From JASGIT01 sp047601665 (GTDB lineage: Bacteria; Pseudomonadota; Gammaproteobacteria; Burkholderiales; Burkholderiaceae_C), in contig JASGIT010000001.1 in the NCBI GenBank assembly GCA_047601665.1, positions 4,154,001 to 4,218,000 on the forward strand: DNA of 64,000 bases, read 5' to 3'. A program made the translations under genes and the position numbers. The notes below the pieces were generated by a model. The model saw only the letters and a program-made list of their open reading frames with translations, made no database searches and had not been told where the DNA came from. Of this stretch, positions 1 through 8,247 are shown in pieces (position 1 is the first letter of the stretch; every line of letters begins with the position of its first letter).

Positions 1-1
1 G

Positions 2-1318
2 CAGCAGCCCGCCTTGGTGCTGCTTGATCTTCAGCTCCCCGATGGCAGCGGCATGGATCTGTTCTCCGAACCCCGCATCATGGATGAGTCCAAGATCGTC
101 CTGGTGACGGGCCATGCCAGCCTGGACTCGTCCATCGAAGCCTTCCGGCGAGGCGCCCTCGACTACTTGGTCAAGCCCGTGGGCATTCATAGGCTGGAAG
201 ACATACTTGCTCGCTTCGCGATGCCGGCACACGACGCTCTCCCTCCGCCAATCCCAGCCGGCATACAGTGGCTCAAGGAGGGTAAATTCGGCCGCCTATG
301 GGGCAGGTCGCCCGCCATGCAGCAAGTCTATGAGCAGATCAAGCGTGTGGCCGCTACCTCGATCACCGTGCTCATCACGGGTGAAAGCGGAACCGGAAAA
401 GAACTCGTGGCCCAAACGCTCCACGAACTCAGTCCGCGGCGCTCCAAGCCCTTTCTGGCAGTCAACTGTGGCGCCATTTCCCCGAATCTCATCGAAAGCG
501 AAATCTTCGGACACGAAAAAGGCAGTTTCACGGGAGCCGAACGCCAGCATCAGGGATTTTTTGAGCGCGCCGCCGGAGGAACGCTGTTCCTCGACGAGGT
601 GACCGAGATGCCTCTGGAATTGCAGGTCAAGTTACTCCGGGTACTGGAGACAGGCCTCTTCATGCGAGTGGGCTCCACGCAGCCTCAGGAAACCCATGCT
701 CGCATCATCGCCGCAACCAATCGATCTCCTTTCGATGCTGTAGCTGAGGGCAAGCTGCGAGAAGACCTGCTCTACCGCTTGAACGTCTTCCCCATCGAAC
801 TGCCCCCTTTGCGCGCAAGGCTGTCGGATGTTCCCCTGCTGGCGACTCACTTTCTCGAGGCTATATCGAAGGACGAGGGCCAGCCTAAACAGTTCAGCAG
901 TGCGGCACTCCATCAGCTATCAGCGTACCACTGGCCAGGCAATGTGCGTGAACTCCGCAATGCGGTGCAGCGCGCTTATGTGATGGCGACCGACGAGGTG
1001 GTGACCGATGAGTGGCTTCCGCGAGCACAAGGCTCCTGGCCGGATGCCAATGACAGCCACCCTCTCATAGACCAGCCAGTACCCACCCTCGCTCCGGCCG
1101 CCGTATCAGCATCACCTGAACCCACACTGAGCCTTCCCATCGGACTGTCCATGGCGCAGGCTGAGCGGCAGCTCATCGAGGCGACGCTCAAGCAATGTCT
1201 CTATCAGAAGGAGCGCACGGCAGCCGTGCTGGGCATCAGCTTGAAAACCCTCTACAACCGCCTGAAAAGCTACGCCAACAGCGCGCCCGGAAAACCTGGC
1301 CAAGACGCCCCGTACTGA
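2..1318 (+). CDS. Sigma-54-dependent response regulator (NtrC family), 5' end outside window
   Basis: This is an enhancer-binding activator that drives open-complex formation by RpoN holoenzyme. The reading frame is open to the window edge, so the start of the receiver domain is missing. Numbering from the TTG at 14, the phosphoacceptor Asp is residue 5 (LLDLQLPD). The AAA+ domain has Walker A GESGTGKE at 123-130, the sigma-54 contact loop GSFTGA at 170-175 (canonical GAFTGA) and Walker B LFLDEV at 191-196. A Fis-type helix-turn-helix lies at the C-terminus (about 380-420, ERTAAVLGISLKTLYNRL). A second rpoN (5744) and a kinase-like gene (3981) lie nearby, so it probably activates that sigma factor's local targets. 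Family assignment is certain; the regulon is inferred. Confidence 0.96.
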   Translation, partial: QQPALVLLDLQLPDGSGMDLFSEPRIMDESKIVLVTGHASLDSSIEAFRRGALDYLVKPVGIHRLEDILARFAMPAHDALPPPIPAGIQWLKEGKFGRLWGRSPAMQQVYEQIKRVAATSITVLITGESGTGKELVAQTLHELSPRRSKPFLAVNCGAISPNLIESEIFGHEKGSFTGAERQHQGFFERAAGGTLFLDEVTEMPLELQVKLLRVLETGLFMRVGSTQPQETHARIIAATNRSPFDAVAEGKLREDLLYRLNVFPIELPPLRARLSDVPLLATHFLEAISKDEGQPKQFSSAALHQLSAYHWPGNVRELRNAVQRAYVMATDEVVTDEWLPRAQGSWPDANDSHPLIDQPVPTLAPAAVSASPEPTLSLPIGLSMAQAERQLIEATLKQCLYQKERTAAVLGISLKTLYNRLKSYANSAPGKPGQDAPY

Positions 1319-1344
1319 AACAAGAGTTCTGCCCATGGCGGGCT

Positions 1345-1674
1345 TCAGCGCAGCGCCTCAGCGGGCCGCGCTGTCAAAGACGTTGATCTAGTAGCGGTTG
1401 ATCGCTCCAGTGCGATGGCCCGCAGATAACCCGCTACCAGTAGCGAAAACGCTTCGTCCCAGGTGGGAGCCGCACCGCTGCAGGCCACCACGATGCCGTC
1501 GAGCCAAATGCCTCCCCAGAGCATCTTTTCGCGCGGCGCAAGCCAATGCGGCTCCAATTCCACGGCCCACCGGCTGTCCATGCAGTGGCGCCAGCTCAGA
1601 AGGGCCTTGTCGCGCGCGAAAGCCGCATGGTCCGCATCCCACCGGCAGCGATCGCCAATGGAATGCTCGTGCAT
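1345..1674 (-). CDS. Conserved-looking hypothetical protein (110 aa)
   Basis: I do not recognise this protein. It is convergent with the sigma-54 activator. The ATG at 1674 is preceded by GAGGAA at a good spacing, which favours it over the longer in-frame start at 1851. The product is rich in Trp, His and Asp (RCRWDADHAAF, DSRWAVELEPHW) with no clear signal peptide or membrane segment, and ends in a Thr/Ser/Arg-rich tail. The balanced composition suggests a real cytoplasmic protein. No sigma-54-like element was seen upstream. Confidence 0.5.
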   Translation of the reverse strand: MHEHSIGDRCRWDADHAAFARDKALLSWRHCMDSRWAVELEPHWLAPREKMLWGGIWLDGIVVACSGAAPTWDEAFSLLVAGYLRAIALERSTATRSTSLTARPAEALR

Positions 1675-1997
1675 GAGGGCTTCCTCAAAGCGCGTGGAGC
1701 CACAGCGGGCAACGGGATTGAGTATGACGAGATGAAGAACCTTCCTCACACTCACGCCCGGGCACTGAAGGGTCTTCTCTATGCAAGGCAAAGCCAAGGA
1801 CATTGCAGCACGGACGGTCTGGATATCGACGAAATAACTGCAGGGTTTCATGTCCGCCGCAGGGCAATTGGCGCTCCCAGCCAGAAAAACTGCGCCCTGG
1901 CACGCCGCTTACCTGCGCATCGCTTCCGTCTCATGCCCTGACACCCCCCTGCCAGGCAATGTAGAAAAAGCTGCAGCACGATTTTCCGAGTTTCACC

Positions 1998-2013
1998 GGG
2001 CATCCCATTTGCC
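1998..2013 (+). promoter_or_regulatory. Candidate sigma-54 promoter (-24/-12)
   Basis: GG at 1999-2000 and GC at 2011-2012 are separated by exactly 10 bases (GGGCATC-N4-TTGCC-like). It lies about 35 nt upstream of the ATG at 2047. The -12 part matches well; the -24 part keeps GGCA. Confidence 0.55.
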
Positions 2014-2046
2014 GCCCGGGAGCGGCTATCACAACCAGGAGAGTCC

Positions 2047-2571
2047 ATGCACCCCGCCAATCTTCATGCCTATGGTGTATTCAAGCCTGTTGGCCATATG
2101 GTCGTTTCCTTTCCCAGCGCCTCGCTGGCCAAAAACGGACACGCCGCCCTGAAAGCGCTGGGAATCGCGGAACAAGACATTCACCCCTACACCGACCGTG
2201 AAATGCTTGCTCAGATAGATGGCGACCTCGCGCGGGCCAGTCCCATGGCGGCCATTGGCCAGGAACTCAATCTCATCAAGGCCCATCGCGCGCTCGCCGT
2301 GCATGGCTACCACTGGCTGGTCGTGCGCGTGGACAGCGATTCCCAGGCACGCCAGGCAGCGGACGCATTGGGTGCGCAAGGAGCAGAGCGCGCCCAGCTC
2401 TATGGCCGGTTCATCATCGAAGACCTGATCCAGCATGCAGATGATCTGCCGCAGGTCAAAGACTCTCCCGACAGCGGCCTGGACGCGCAAACCCGCTCCG
2501 GTTTGGAAGAGGAACGTGCGCTTCTTCGGCCCGCATCAGCAATCCGCAGGCAGCAAGACCCCCATCGCTGA
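2047..2571 (+). CDS. Hypothetical stress-island protein (174 aa)
   Basis: The function is unknown. GGAGAG sits just upstream of the ATG. The N-terminal half (VFKPVGHMVVSFP, then ALKALGIAEQDIHPYTDREM) reads like a small alpha/beta domain. The middle has an HWLVVRVDSD strand and an ARQAADALGAQGAERAQLYG helix, followed by a hydrophilic, probably disordered tail from about residue 135. It lacks a signal peptide and membrane segments. It is the first gene of a same-strand set with a GlsB-like and a DUF883 gene, each unit with its own sigma-54-like element, so a role in stationary-phase or envelope stress is inferred from context only. Confidence 0.75.
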   Translation: MHPANLHAYGVFKPVGHMVVSFPSASLAKNGHAALKALGIAEQDIHPYTDREMLAQIDGDLARASPMAAIGQELNLIKAHRALAVHGYHWLVVRVDSDSQARQAADALGAQGAERAQLYGRFIIEDLIQHADDLPQVKDSPDSGLDAQTRSGLEEERALLRPASAIRRQQDPHR

Positions 2572-2574
2572 ATC

Positions 2575-2590
2575 CGGCACGCCAATTGCC
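2575..2590 (+). promoter_or_regulatory. Strong candidate sigma-54 promoter
   Basis: CGGCACG-N4-TTGCC: GG at 2576-2577 and GC at 2588-2589 with 10 bases between. All core positions of the -24 and -12 elements match except the first T. It starts just after the stop codon of the preceding gene and about 35 nt before the next ATG (2626). Confidence 0.75.
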
Positions 2591-2625
2591 GCTATTGCCC
2601 ACCATCAACTACGGAGAGCATTGCA

Positions 2626-2898
2626 ATGAACTTTCTCATCTGGCTAGTGGTCGGCGGGCTGATTGGCTGGGTCGCGAGCTTGATTATGCGTACCGATGCA
2701 AAGCAGGGCCTTTTCCTCAATATTGTGGTCGGCATCGTAGGCGCCCTGCTCGGGGGCTGGCTCGTCACCCCGCTGTTGGGACGGCAGCCATCTGTCAACG
2801 AGGGTTTCTATAGTCCGATGTCGCTCCTGATTGCGTTGATCGGCGCCATTGTCCTGCTCGCCATCGTCAATCTCGTGCGACGCGGCTCTTCCCGCTAA
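2626..2898 (+). CDS. GlsB/YeaQ/YmgE family stress membrane protein
   Basis: This 90-residue inner-membrane protein belongs to the transglycosylase-associated (GlsB/YeaQ/YmgE) family. It has three predicted membrane helices: about 2-20 (FLIWLVVGGLIGWVASLIM), 28-49 (FLNIVVGIVGALLGGWLV) and 64-84 (SLLIALIGAIVLLAIVNL). Gly-rich GGLIGW and GALLGGW motifs are typical. GGAGAG precedes the ATG. It is followed by the DUF883 gene after 23 nt, so the two are probably cotranscribed from the sigma-54-like promoter at 2575. Family members are commonly induced under general stress; the molecular activity is not established. Confidence 0.93.
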   Translation: MNFLIWLVVGGLIGWVASLIMRTDAKQGLFLNIVVGIVGALLGGWLVTPLLGRQPSVNEGFYSPMSLLIALIGAIVLLAIVNLVRRGSSR

Positions 2899-2921
2899 AC
2901 GCACCATCCCAAGGAGCCACC

Positions 2922-3287
2922 ATGAACGACGACACTTCGAAGCACCCCATCCCGGAATCGCCCTTTCCTGCCACAAAGGATAACAACCATGAAAAAGCCA
3001 GTGCCTCGGACGCCAGCAAGCCTCCGGTAGTGGACCGCCTGGAGCACGCGGCGCAACAGACGGTCAAGCAATTGGCCGATAACGCCTCGACCCATATCAA
3101 GCAGGTCCAGCAAACCATCGCCAGAGCCAATGACGGCGTGCAACAGACGGCCCAAGCGTGGAAAACAGCAGGCGATGAATGGGTTGAATGCCTGCGCGTT
3201 ACCGTGAGGGAAAACCCCCTGACAGCCGTAGCAACCGCCTTGGCTGCGGGCCTGCTCATCGGACGCCTAGGTCACCCGAACCGCTAA
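2922..3287 (+). CDS. DUF883 (ElaB/YqjD-like) membrane-anchored protein
   Basis: This 121-residue protein has a disordered N-terminus, a long amphipathic or coiled-coil helix (about 38-85, VDRLEHAAQQTVKQLADNA) and a single C-terminal membrane anchor ending in the family signature RENPLTAVATALAAGLLIGRL. AAGGAG precedes the ATG. Relatives in enteric bacteria are stationary-phase proteins attached to the inner membrane that bind ribosomes; whether this one does so is unknown. It is the second gene of the GlsB-like operon and is followed by a perfect hairpin terminator. Confidence 0.92.
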   Translation: MNDDTSKHPIPESPFPATKDNNHEKASASDASKPPVVDRLEHAAQQTVKQLADNASTHIKQVQQTIARANDGVQQTAQAWKTAGDEWVECLRVTVRENPLTAVATALAAGLLIGRLGHPNR

Positions 3288-3324
3288 ACCGCAACTGCCC
3301 ATTCAAGGGCACCTCGAAACGAAA

Positions 3325-3354
3325 GACCGGGCAACCACCCAGTTGCCCGGTCTT
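3325..3354. terminator. Bidirectional hairpin terminator between convergent genes
   Basis: A perfect 11-bp stem (GACCGGGCAAC, 3325-3335, with GTTGCCCGGTC, 3342-3352) closes a 6-nt loop. It is flanked by GAAA on the left and TCTT on the right, so it can end transcripts from both strands. Confidence 0.85.
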
Positions 3355-3362
3355 CACATGCT

Positions 3363-3821
3363 TCAGACCTCTATGCCCTGCCTTGCCTTGTCCCGAAGCT
3401 CGCGGATCTGCAGGTGGTTGCGTTTGGCGCCTTCGTATTGCATTTGCACGATATTGCGTACATCGGCAGGCAGATCCTGCTCCAGCGCTTCGCGGTAGCG
3501 CTCAATAGCTGCGTCCTCGCCGCGCTCCGCTTCTTCGAGCATTTTGAGGTCGCTATAGCCGGCAAGCGTACCCTTGACGGCCACCCAGCCACGGTGAGCG
3601 GCGCCAGCCAACGTACCGCTGTCGGCCGAATCGCCCCCCATGCTGGCCACGACGCTCTGCAACTGCTGGGCAGCCGTCTTGCAATCTTCGGCCCGCACAA
3701 GAAAGATCTGCTTGAGGCTCGCAGTGCGCGCGTGCTCGGCGGTGCTTCTGAAGCCGAATTCGCCGTCCTTGCAGTTCTCGATCAGGTCGTTCAATGTGTC
3801 AATGACTTGCTTTTGATCCAT
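3363..3821 (-). CDS. PA2169-type four-helix-bundle protein (DUF2383)
   Basis: This 152-residue, highly helical cytoplasmic protein belongs to the DUF2383/PA2169 ferritin-like helical bundle family. Features are an N-terminal DTLNDLIENCKDGEFGFRSTAEH segment, LKMLEEAERGEDAAIERYREALE in the middle and a final QIRELRDKARQGI helix. Acidic helix faces (E, D, H) resemble ferritin-like bundles, but metal binding is not proven. It is convergent with the DUF883 gene. A sigma-54-like element lies about 60 nt upstream (3881-3897, minus strand). Confidence 0.93.
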   Translation of the reverse strand: MDQKQVIDTLNDLIENCKDGEFGFRSTAEHARTASLKQIFLVRAEDCKTAAQQLQSVVASMGGDSADSGTLAGAAHRGWVAVKGTLAGYSDLKMLEEAERGEDAAIERYREALEQDLPADVRNIVQMQYEGAKRNHLQIRELRDKARQGIEV

Positions 3822-3880
3822 GATGTGAATTCCCGGTTGAGTTGACGAGACCCTGCCCCTCGGGGGCGGGGTCGTCTTCC

Positions 3881-3897
3881 GGCATTTGGCGTGCCCG
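3881..3897 (-). promoter_or_regulatory. Candidate sigma-54 promoter for the DUF2383 gene
   Basis: Read on the minus strand it is GGGCACG-N4-ATGCC. GG (3895-3894) and GC (3883-3882) are separated by 10 bases. It precedes the ATG at 3821 by about 60 nt. Confidence 0.6.
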
Positions 3898-3970
3898 GAA
3901 CCCGGCGGCAGGGATGCTCAAAGCAAAATTAGGCAAACAGCCCGCAAACGGGGCCTGCTCCCCAGCAATG

Positions 3971-3999
3971 CATACAGGCGCTATGAATGAGCCTGTATG
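3971..3999. repeat. 9-bp inverted repeat at the 3' end of the kinase-like gene
   Basis: CATACAGGC (3971-3979) and GCCTGTATG (3991-3999) flank an 11-nt loop and are followed by TTTT on the plus strand. It overlaps the last codons of the minus-strand gene ending at 3981. It could be a terminator for plus-strand read-through or a 3' stabiliser. Confidence 0.5.
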
Positions 4000-5399
4000 T
4001 TTTGGCGCGCTTCAGGCAATAGCATCGATACCACTATGCAGTGGCCCGCCTCAAGATTCACCCACGCGCTGCCGCCAGCAGATTGGCACAGGCTATGGAC
4101 CAAGCCCAAGTCCAATGCCGGGCAGGATTCAACGGGTATCCACGCGGCCATCGCCGCATAGGGCCCAATGACCGCCTCGTCAGACGATCTGGCTCTGGCC
4201 TTGAGGCGAATCTCGATGAGCCTTTCAGGCTGGGGGGGCAGCGGAGGCCCATCGCCCGCCTCCCATGGCCTCGGTGCAACAATAACCCGGCCTTCTCCGG
4301 GAAGAGCAGCCCGGATGCTGGACAGCACGCACAGCAGTGCCAACTCAAGCTCGCGGGGGTCAGCATGTACCCATAACGCCTCTTGCGCCACCATGATGTC
4401 CAATGCCATGCCCTTGCCCAATACCAGTCCCAGGGCAGTTCGGAGTTCAGGCAACCAGCATTGGAGCTCGATGGGCTGCGGCCTTGAGGGCTGCCGCGTA
4501 CCCAGCCTTTGCAATCGTTGGCTAATGAAGCTCGCCGCATCCACGGCCCGCAGCATGGCCTTTATGGGCAACTGCAAACCCGGATCCTGTGCGCGGCGCT
4601 CGATGAGACATGCACTGTTGCTGATTACGCCCAGCCGGTTATTGAATTCATGCGTGAAACGGCCTATCAGCCAGCTGATGTCCATCATGTGCTCCCGCCC
4701 TCCCCCAGGCGTCTTCTGCCGCGATGAGAGAGGCGGCTCTTTCACACTCTCCCATGACGCCAACCCCTCGGCCCCGCCGCTGCTGGATGCGGCTCGAACC
4801 ATGAGCCATCCGGCGCTCAGAAAAAGAATGGTGGCGGCCCCGATGACCCAAGGCAGGTCTCTCGAACATGCAAGATCCAATGCCGAGCAGGGCATCCATG
4901 TGATCCATGTCCAGTTCTGTCGAGATTTTTCAAAATAGGCATGATGAACCGCCCCTTGCGCATCGGGCAGAGTAAACCAACCGCTGGAGGAACCACCGAC
5001 AGCTGCTTGAAGCTTCGCAATGCGTTCTGGAGAAAGGGCATCACGCAGATCGGGGGGATGCGTCAGGACTACGTTGCCCGCTTCATCCATCAAAACCCCC
5101 GCTCCATCCTGGGGAGAGAAGATCGCTAAATCTGTCAACGCCTTTCGCGCCGCAGTTTCCACGGATGCCTGCACCGCCAGGCTGCGATCCGTGGGCTGCT
5201 GCGAGGATGCATCGCCTGCCATCAATGCGCTCAACTCATGGTCGATCAATTGCACCAGTACCTGGGTCGTGAGGCGCGCACTACGCTGCTGCGCAACACG
5301 CTCTGACCGCTGAGTCCGAGCCAGCAGCCATCCGTAAGTTGCCAACACGAGCAAGAGCAGTACAAGGGCCAGGAGAACCAATCGCAGGCGCATGGACAT
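3981..5399 (-). CDS. Membrane histidine-kinase-like protein with degenerate catalytic domain
   Basis: Two membrane helices (about 5-26 and 184-203) bracket a periplasmic sensor region. A cytoplasmic DHp-like segment follows with an H-box, GRFTHEFNNRLGVIS, placing the phosphoacceptor His at 250. The ATP-binding domain is poor: where an N-box Asn is expected (about 345-367, PRELELALLCVLSSIRAAL) there is no Asn, and the G-box region reads LDLGLVHSLCQSAGG rather than GLGLS. It may have lost kinase activity and act as a phosphatase, scaffold or receptor. Placed between the sigma-54 activator and rpoN, it probably belongs to the same signalling chain. The start is ATG at 5399 or 5393. Family assignment is good; loss of ATP binding is inferred. 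Confidence 0.8.
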   Translation of the reverse strand: MSMRLRLVLLALVLLLLVLATYGWLLARTQRSERVAQQRSARLTTQVLVQLIDHELSALMAGDASSQQPTDRSLAVQASVETAARKALTDLAIFSPQDGAGVLMDEAGNVVLTHPPDLRDALSPERIAKLQAAVGGSSSGWFTLPDAQGAVHHAYFEKSRQNWTWITWMPCSALDLACSRDLPWVIGAATILFLSAGWLMVRAASSSGGAEGLASWESVKEPPLSSRQKTPGGGREHMMDISWLIGRFTHEFNNRLGVISNSACLIERRAQDPGLQLPIKAMLRAVDAASFISQRLQRLGTRQPSRPQPIELQCWLPELRTALGLVLGKGMALDIMVAQEALWVHADPRELELALLCVLSSIRAALPGEGRVIVAPRPWEAGDGPPLPPQPERLIEIRLKARARSSDEAVIGPYAAMAAWIPVESCPALDLGLVHSLCQSAGGSAWVNLEAGHCIVVSMLLPEARQNIQAHS

Positions 5400-5743
5400 G
5401 GAGATTCAAAGTCCTTCCCAAAGAGGGGGGTTGTTAGTCAACACAATGTATTCAATGGAGACGTGCCGTCAATGGCTACAGGGCCAAGAGCCGGCAGGCA
5501 GGGCTTGCCGCAAATCCTGCAAAAAACGGAAGTTCTTGCTGTCCACCGTCGCTTGACTGATTGCCCTGTGGGCGCCAAGGAAATGCGCCCCATCCAGCGC
5601 CCAGAGTATTCCTCCTCCGACTCATGGCTGGAGCCTCTCCCGAAATGTATCCATGCGAATCTTGTTCACTGCTTCGGCATATTCCTTGCTGATTCTGGAA
5701 GCCTGCAATTGGCGGGCTGCTTGTTCGCTGCCAAGGAGACGAA
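5400..5743. other. Divergent intergenic region between kinase-like gene and rpoN
   Basis: This 344-bp stretch must hold promoters for both flanking genes. I saw no coding potential on either strand that outweighs shadow reading frames, and no convincing sigma-54 element. Confidence 0.5.
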
Positions 5744-7150
5744 ATGGGTTCGATGTATCTCAGCACCGATGCGCGCCAAACGCAGGCGCTTTCACCTCGC
5801 CTGCAAAGGGCTGTGCAATTGCTGCAGATGTCCTCCCTGGATTTCGCCGCCATGTTGCGTGGCAAGATCGACGATAACCCCTTCCTGGAAGAGGATGGCG
5901 AAACACCGCTTCCAACACCATCCGACCGGGCCCCAACCGACACGGACAGCGAGTCCCAGCCGGCCCCTGAGCTGGGTGATGATCGCGACATGTGGATGGC
6001 AGACAGGCCCTCCAGCAGCCGGCATGTGGCCGAGGAAGGTATTGGCGCCATGGAACTGGCCGCTTGCGACACCACCTTGGCGATGCACCTGCATGGACAG
6101 CTCAATGTCATGGCCCTGGCCGGGCGCGACCTGTGCATAGCGCGGGCTGTCGTGGAGTCCCTGGACGATGATGGCTACCTACGCATTCCACTGGAGGAGC
6201 TGATTGACCTTCAGCAGCTTTCCCCTCCGCCCGAGCCCGACGAACTCATGATTGCGCTGCGCCTGGTTCAATCCCTGGATCCTGCCGGCGTCGCGGCACG
6301 CAACGTAGGTGAATGCCTGCTGCTGCAATGCCCCTGTATCGAGGATGCAGACATCCGCTATCTTGCGCAGTGCATCGTGGAGCATCATCTGGAGTCGCTG
6401 GCTGCACGGAATTTGGTCCGGATTGGCAAAGCGCTCAACCAGCCCGTCGCACGTATCGAGCAGGTCATCGCCGCCATACGGCGCTTCAACCCCAGGCCGG
6501 GATGGACATGGGGCTCCTCGCATGTCGACTACATCGTTCCCGATGTCATCGTGCGCCGGGTTCGGGGCAACTGGCGCGCACAACTCAACCCGGCCGTGGT
6601 GCCGCGCGTACGCCTCAACAAAGTGTATGAAGAGCTATTCAAGCGGCACCGATGCAGCGAACATGCACAGCTCGGCGATCATTTGCAAGACGCGCGCTGG
6701 ACCCTGCGCAACGTCGAACAGCGGTTTGCCACCATCCTTGATGTGGCTCAGGCCATCGTCGAGAAACAGCGCCTCTTTTTCGAGTTCGGAACGATGGCCA
6801 TGAAGCCACTGGTTCTGCGCGAAATCGCTGAGGAGGTCGGCGTCCACGAATCCACGGTGTCTCGGGTCACGAACAACAAATACATGGCAACCCCTCTGGG
6901 GGTCTTCGAACTCAAGCATTTCTTCTCGCGCCCCATGCTCAGTGCCAGCGGAAAAGCCTGCTCTGCGACGGCGATTCGGGAATTGATCGGCGACATCATC
7001 TCAGCGGAGCCGCCGGCACGACCTCTGTCAGACAGCGAGATCACCCGCCAGCTGGCGGAACAGGGCCTGGTGGTTGCAAGGCGCACGGTGACCAAATACC
7101 GACAACTGCTGCGCATCGAGCCTGTTGAGAAACGCCGGCACCCTCTTTGA
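5744..7150 (+). CDS. rpoN: RNA polymerase sigma-54 factor (RpoN), probable second copy
   Basis: This is a complete sigma-54 of 468 residues, slightly short for the family. Region I is Gln/Leu-rich (TQALSPRLQRAVQLLQMSS, about 11-32). The core-binding region follows, then the HTH (about 360-385, EIAEEVGVHESTVSRVTNNK) and the RpoN box ARRTVTKYR at 445-453 (canonical ARRTVAKYR), which reads the -24 element. AAGGAG precedes the ATG. It is not in the conserved housekeeping setting (lptB upstream, hpf and ptsN downstream), which suggests an accessory paralogue. The neighbouring activator, kinase-like gene and clustered -24/-12 sites suggest a dedicated local regulon. Confidence 0.97.
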   Translation: MGSMYLSTDARQTQALSPRLQRAVQLLQMSSLDFAAMLRGKIDDNPFLEEDGETPLPTPSDRAPTDTDSESQPAPELGDDRDMWMADRPSSSRHVAEEGIGAMELAACDTTLAMHLHGQLNVMALAGRDLCIARAVVESLDDDGYLRIPLEELIDLQQLSPPPEPDELMIALRLVQSLDPAGVAARNVGECLLLQCPCIEDADIRYLAQCIVEHHLESLAARNLVRIGKALNQPVARIEQVIAAIRRFNPRPGWTWGSSHVDYIVPDVIVRRVRGNWRAQLNPAVVPRVRLNKVYEELFKRHRCSEHAQLGDHLQDARWTLRNVEQRFATILDVAQAIVEKQRLFFEFGTMAMKPLVLREIAEEVGVHESTVSRVTNNKYMATPLGVFELKHFFSRPMLSASGKACSATAIRELIGDIISAEPPARPLSDSEITRQLAEQGLVVARRTVTKYRQLLRIEPVEKRRHPL

Positions 7151-7350
7151 ACCTACAACCGCTACACAATGCTGGTGCAGGACGACATGCTTTGACTTAG
7201 AGGTCATTTCGGCCTCCATCATCCGTCAGTGAAGCGCCGTATGCTATAAAATTACTAGCATTCGATCAGGTTCCCAGACAATCCACGCCACCGGGGAGCG
7301 TGTCCTCTGCGGCATGGACTCGGACTCAGCCACGGTGACCGTATCCGTTC

Positions 7351-8037
7351 TTACTTGTTTTCCTTGCCGGTGGAAGAAGCGCTTTCCTGCATACCGGAAG
7401 ACGAGCCGGAGGTCTTGCCTGCAGCGCCGCGCTGACCGCGCCACTGGGAAAACTCATCGGCAAACTTCTTATAGCGGTCGCTACGCCAGGAACGGTAATC
7501 CTCATCCAAGGCCCGCACCTGCTCGTCACGCCACTGATGGTAGTCGGGGTCAAACTGATCTTCGCGCCGACCCCCTCCTCGGTGGCCTTGCTGTTGAGGG
7601 GAGCGGTCCGAGAAATCCTGACCATAGTCCCTGCCCCAATTCTGGGAGCCCCCGGGATAGCCACGTCCGCCGAAGCCCCCTTGGCCTGACCAATCCCTGT
7701 TGCCATACCGCTCCCATTGCGCACCGCCGCCCCCGCGCCACGGGCCCTGATGCTCGCCATAGCGGCCTTCCTGGCTCCCATAGAATTCACCGCCCTCGTA
7801 GTCTTGGCCATACTCGCGTTCGTAGCTGCCCGGGTATCTGCCTCCACCCTGCTGTCCCCCATGGTACGCGCCGGGATAGCCCCGGGAGCCACCCTCGCCG
7901 TGCCAGTCACCGTAGTTGCTGCCCGCAGACGTCCGGCGTCCCTCGCTAGATCTTTCACTGCCCTGGAAGTTTTCATCCATACCCTGTTGCGCCTGGCGGC
8001 TGGAGCCTTGACGTCCGCGTTCTTCATGCTGTGCCAT
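7351..8037 (-). CDS. Gly-rich disordered protein with C-terminal SWFGD-like helical motif
   Basis: This 228-residue protein has a long low-complexity region (about 1-160) rich in Gly, Tyr, Arg, Gln and Glu. It is followed by a compact charged segment (DPDYHQWRDEQVRALDED, then YRSWRSDRYKKFADEFSQW, about 163-205) resembling motifs seen in SWFGD-type proteins of Burkholderiales. The tail is Ser/Gly-rich. No signal peptide is seen. AAGGAT precedes the ATG. Such hydrophilic low-complexity proteins often accompany desiccation or general stress genes. A candidate sigma-54 element lies about 65 nt upstream. Confidence 0.8.
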   Translation of the reverse strand: MAQHEERGRQGSSRQAQQGMDENFQGSERSSEGRRTSAGSNYGDWHGEGGSRGYPGAYHGGQQGGGRYPGSYEREYGQDYEGGEFYGSQEGRYGEHQGPWRGGGGAQWERYGNRDWSGQGGFGGRGYPGGSQNWGRDYGQDFSDRSPQQQGHRGGGRREDQFDPDYHQWRDEQVRALDEDYRSWRSDRYKKFADEFSQWRGQRGAAGKTSGSSSGMQESASSTGKENK

Positions 8038-8100
8038 TGCTGGATCCTTTCATAAGCGATTGACAGCAGGCTTCACAAGCAAAGCCTGCCCTCTTCTGGT

Positions 8101-8116
8101 GGCAAATGCCATTCCC
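8101..8116 (-). promoter_or_regulatory. Candidate sigma-54 promoter (weaker -24)
   Basis: On the minus strand GG (8115-8114) and GC (8103-8102) are 10 bases apart, with a good TTTGCC -12 element but a weak -24 (GGGAATG). It precedes the ATG at 8037. Confidence 0.4.
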
Positions 8117-8247
8117 AGTCAGAATCCAGTTCGGCTGAATGCCCGCCACTAGGGTATGGCCTACATGCATGTAAAAGCTTCTGCAATCCTTGCCGTGGCA
8201 CAGCTTGAAATACAAGGGGCCTAGCAGCGTGATTGGCCAGCGTCCCT

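Noticed and set aside
1896..1915. TGGCACG-N4-TTACC as another sigma-54 promoter upstream of 2047
   Set aside because: The -12 element lacks the essential GC, and the site at 1998 is better placed.
2626..3287. Membrane-helix pair as a holin or toxin module
   Set aside because: Both proteins match known stress families (GlsB/YeaQ-like and DUF883).
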